Positions 4,967 to 5,484 of a stretch of DNA of 5,484 nt are shown piece after piece. Made by a program: the position numbers and the translations under genes. The first letter of the stretch is position 1, and every line of letters begins with the position of its first letter. The notes below the pieces were generated by a model. It saw only the letters and a list, made by a program, of their open reading frames with translations. It searched no databases and was not told the DNA's origin. Source of the stretch: JBKPCD01 sp046727175 (GTDB lineage: Bacteria; Acidobacteriota; Vicinamibacteria; Vicinamibacterales; 2-12-FULL-66-21); contig JBKPCD010000126.1 of NCBI GenBank assembly GCA_046727175.1, forward strand, positions 1 through 5,484, read 5' to 3'.

Positions 4967-5484
4967 TCAGTTCGCCCGGTAACGTACGACCACGAGGGAC
5001 GTGTCGTCGATCAACGCGTGTGGAGCCGCGAAGTCCTGAACCGCGCCGAGCACCGAGAAGAGGACTGCATCGGCTGAGCCGGTTTGTGCGAAGCGCAGTT
5101 GCGCCTCGAGACGCTCGTACCCGAACTCCTCTTCCACGCTGTTGCACGAATCGATGACGCCGTCGGAATAAGCCAACAGCACGTCCCCCGCTTGCAATTC
5201 CACACGTCCGGTTGTGAAGGATGCATCAGGAGCCATGCCAAGCAGCATGCCTCCAACGGAGAGTGTCTCGAGTTGGCCGTCCGCTCGCAAGAGCAACGTT
5301 GGCGGGTGTCCGGCGCTGCAGTAATCGAGCTTCCCAGTGGCTGGATCGAGCCGCACTATGAGCACGCTGGTCAACGGCGCAAGCATGCGGCAGAATTCGT
5401 GATTCACCGCTGTCACGATCGCGTGCGGTTCCGAACTGGTAGCTGTGTGCGCGCGGACGAGTCCGACCAGACACGGGGTCCACA
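4967..5484 (-). CDS. SpoIIE/PP2C-type serine phosphatase, C-terminal part
   Basis: The gene runs off the right edge, so only its last 172 or so codons are seen; the frame is open to the edge and the true start is outside. The visible part is the C-terminal half of a PPM/SpoIIE phosphatase domain, which removes phosphate from serine or threonine, often on anti-sigma-factor antagonists or response regulators. Signature segments, in order, are LDPATGKLDYCSAGHPPTLL, then GGMLLGMAPDASF, GDVLLAYSDGVIDS and finally DDTSLVVVRYRAN. The Asp in YSDGV and the DD near the end fit metal-binding aspartates of the family. An in-frame GTG at 5414-5416 is internal, since the residues before it also fit the family. 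N-terminal sensor domains (GAF, PAS, receiver or HAMP) are likely outside the window but cannot be seen. Its target is unknown. Confidence 0.9.
   Translation of the reverse strand, partial: WTPCLVGLVRAHTATSSEPHAIVTAVNHEFCRMLAPLTSVLIVRLDPATGKLDYCSAGHPPTLLLRADGQLETLSVGGMLLGMAPDASFTTGRVELQAGDVLLAYSDGVIDSCNSVEEEFGYERLEAQLRFAQTGSADAVLFSVLGAVQDFAAPHALIDDTSLVVVRYRAN

Overview
The window is GC-rich bacterial DNA with tightly packed genes and no tRNA, rRNA, CRISPR array, insertion sequence or phage gene that I can see. The protein families (AraC, MarR, DoxX, PaiA-like GNAT, SpoIIE-type phosphatase) and codon choice fit a free-living, high-GC bacterium, most likely a proteobacterium. Acidobacterial or similar soil lineages cannot be excluded from sequence alone.

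Layout. Bases 1-143 hold no gene I can support. A minus-strand AraC-family regulator (144-932) lies back to back with a plus-strand DoxX-like membrane protein (1098-1568), sharing a 165-base divergent gap. The DoxX-like gene converges on a minus-strand MarR-family regulator (1587-2129). The MarR gene in turn diverges from a compact three-gene plus-strand operon. The operon encodes a muconolactone-isomerase-like small protein (2276-2617), an isochorismatase-fold protein (2621-3307) and a DJ-1/PfpI protein of the Hsp31 glyoxalase type (3311-4081), with only 3 bases between successive genes. A 279-base stretch (4082-4360) has no convincing gene. Then follow, on the minus strand, a PaiA-like GNAT acetyltransferase (4361-4882) and the C-terminal part of a SpoIIE/PP2C-type phosphatase that runs off the right edge (4967-5484).

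The most interesting part is 1587-4081, a self-contained regulated module. A perfect 22-base palindrome (2146-2167) sits between the MarR gene and the operon. It overlaps the best minus-strand promoter and a weaker plus-strand promoter candidate, so one MarR dimer could shut both. The MarR protein has no cysteine, which points to a small-molecule ligand rather than direct thiol oxidation. In the operon, the DJ-1/PfpI protein keeps its Glu-Cys-His set. The isochorismatase-fold protein has Gly where cysteine hydrolases have the nucleophile and Arg where they have Lys. A reasonable but unproven reading is an inducible pathway for a reactive carbonyl or ring-derived compound. The AraC/DoxX pair and the acetyltransferase/phosphatase pair look like ordinary neighbours with no visible link to the module.
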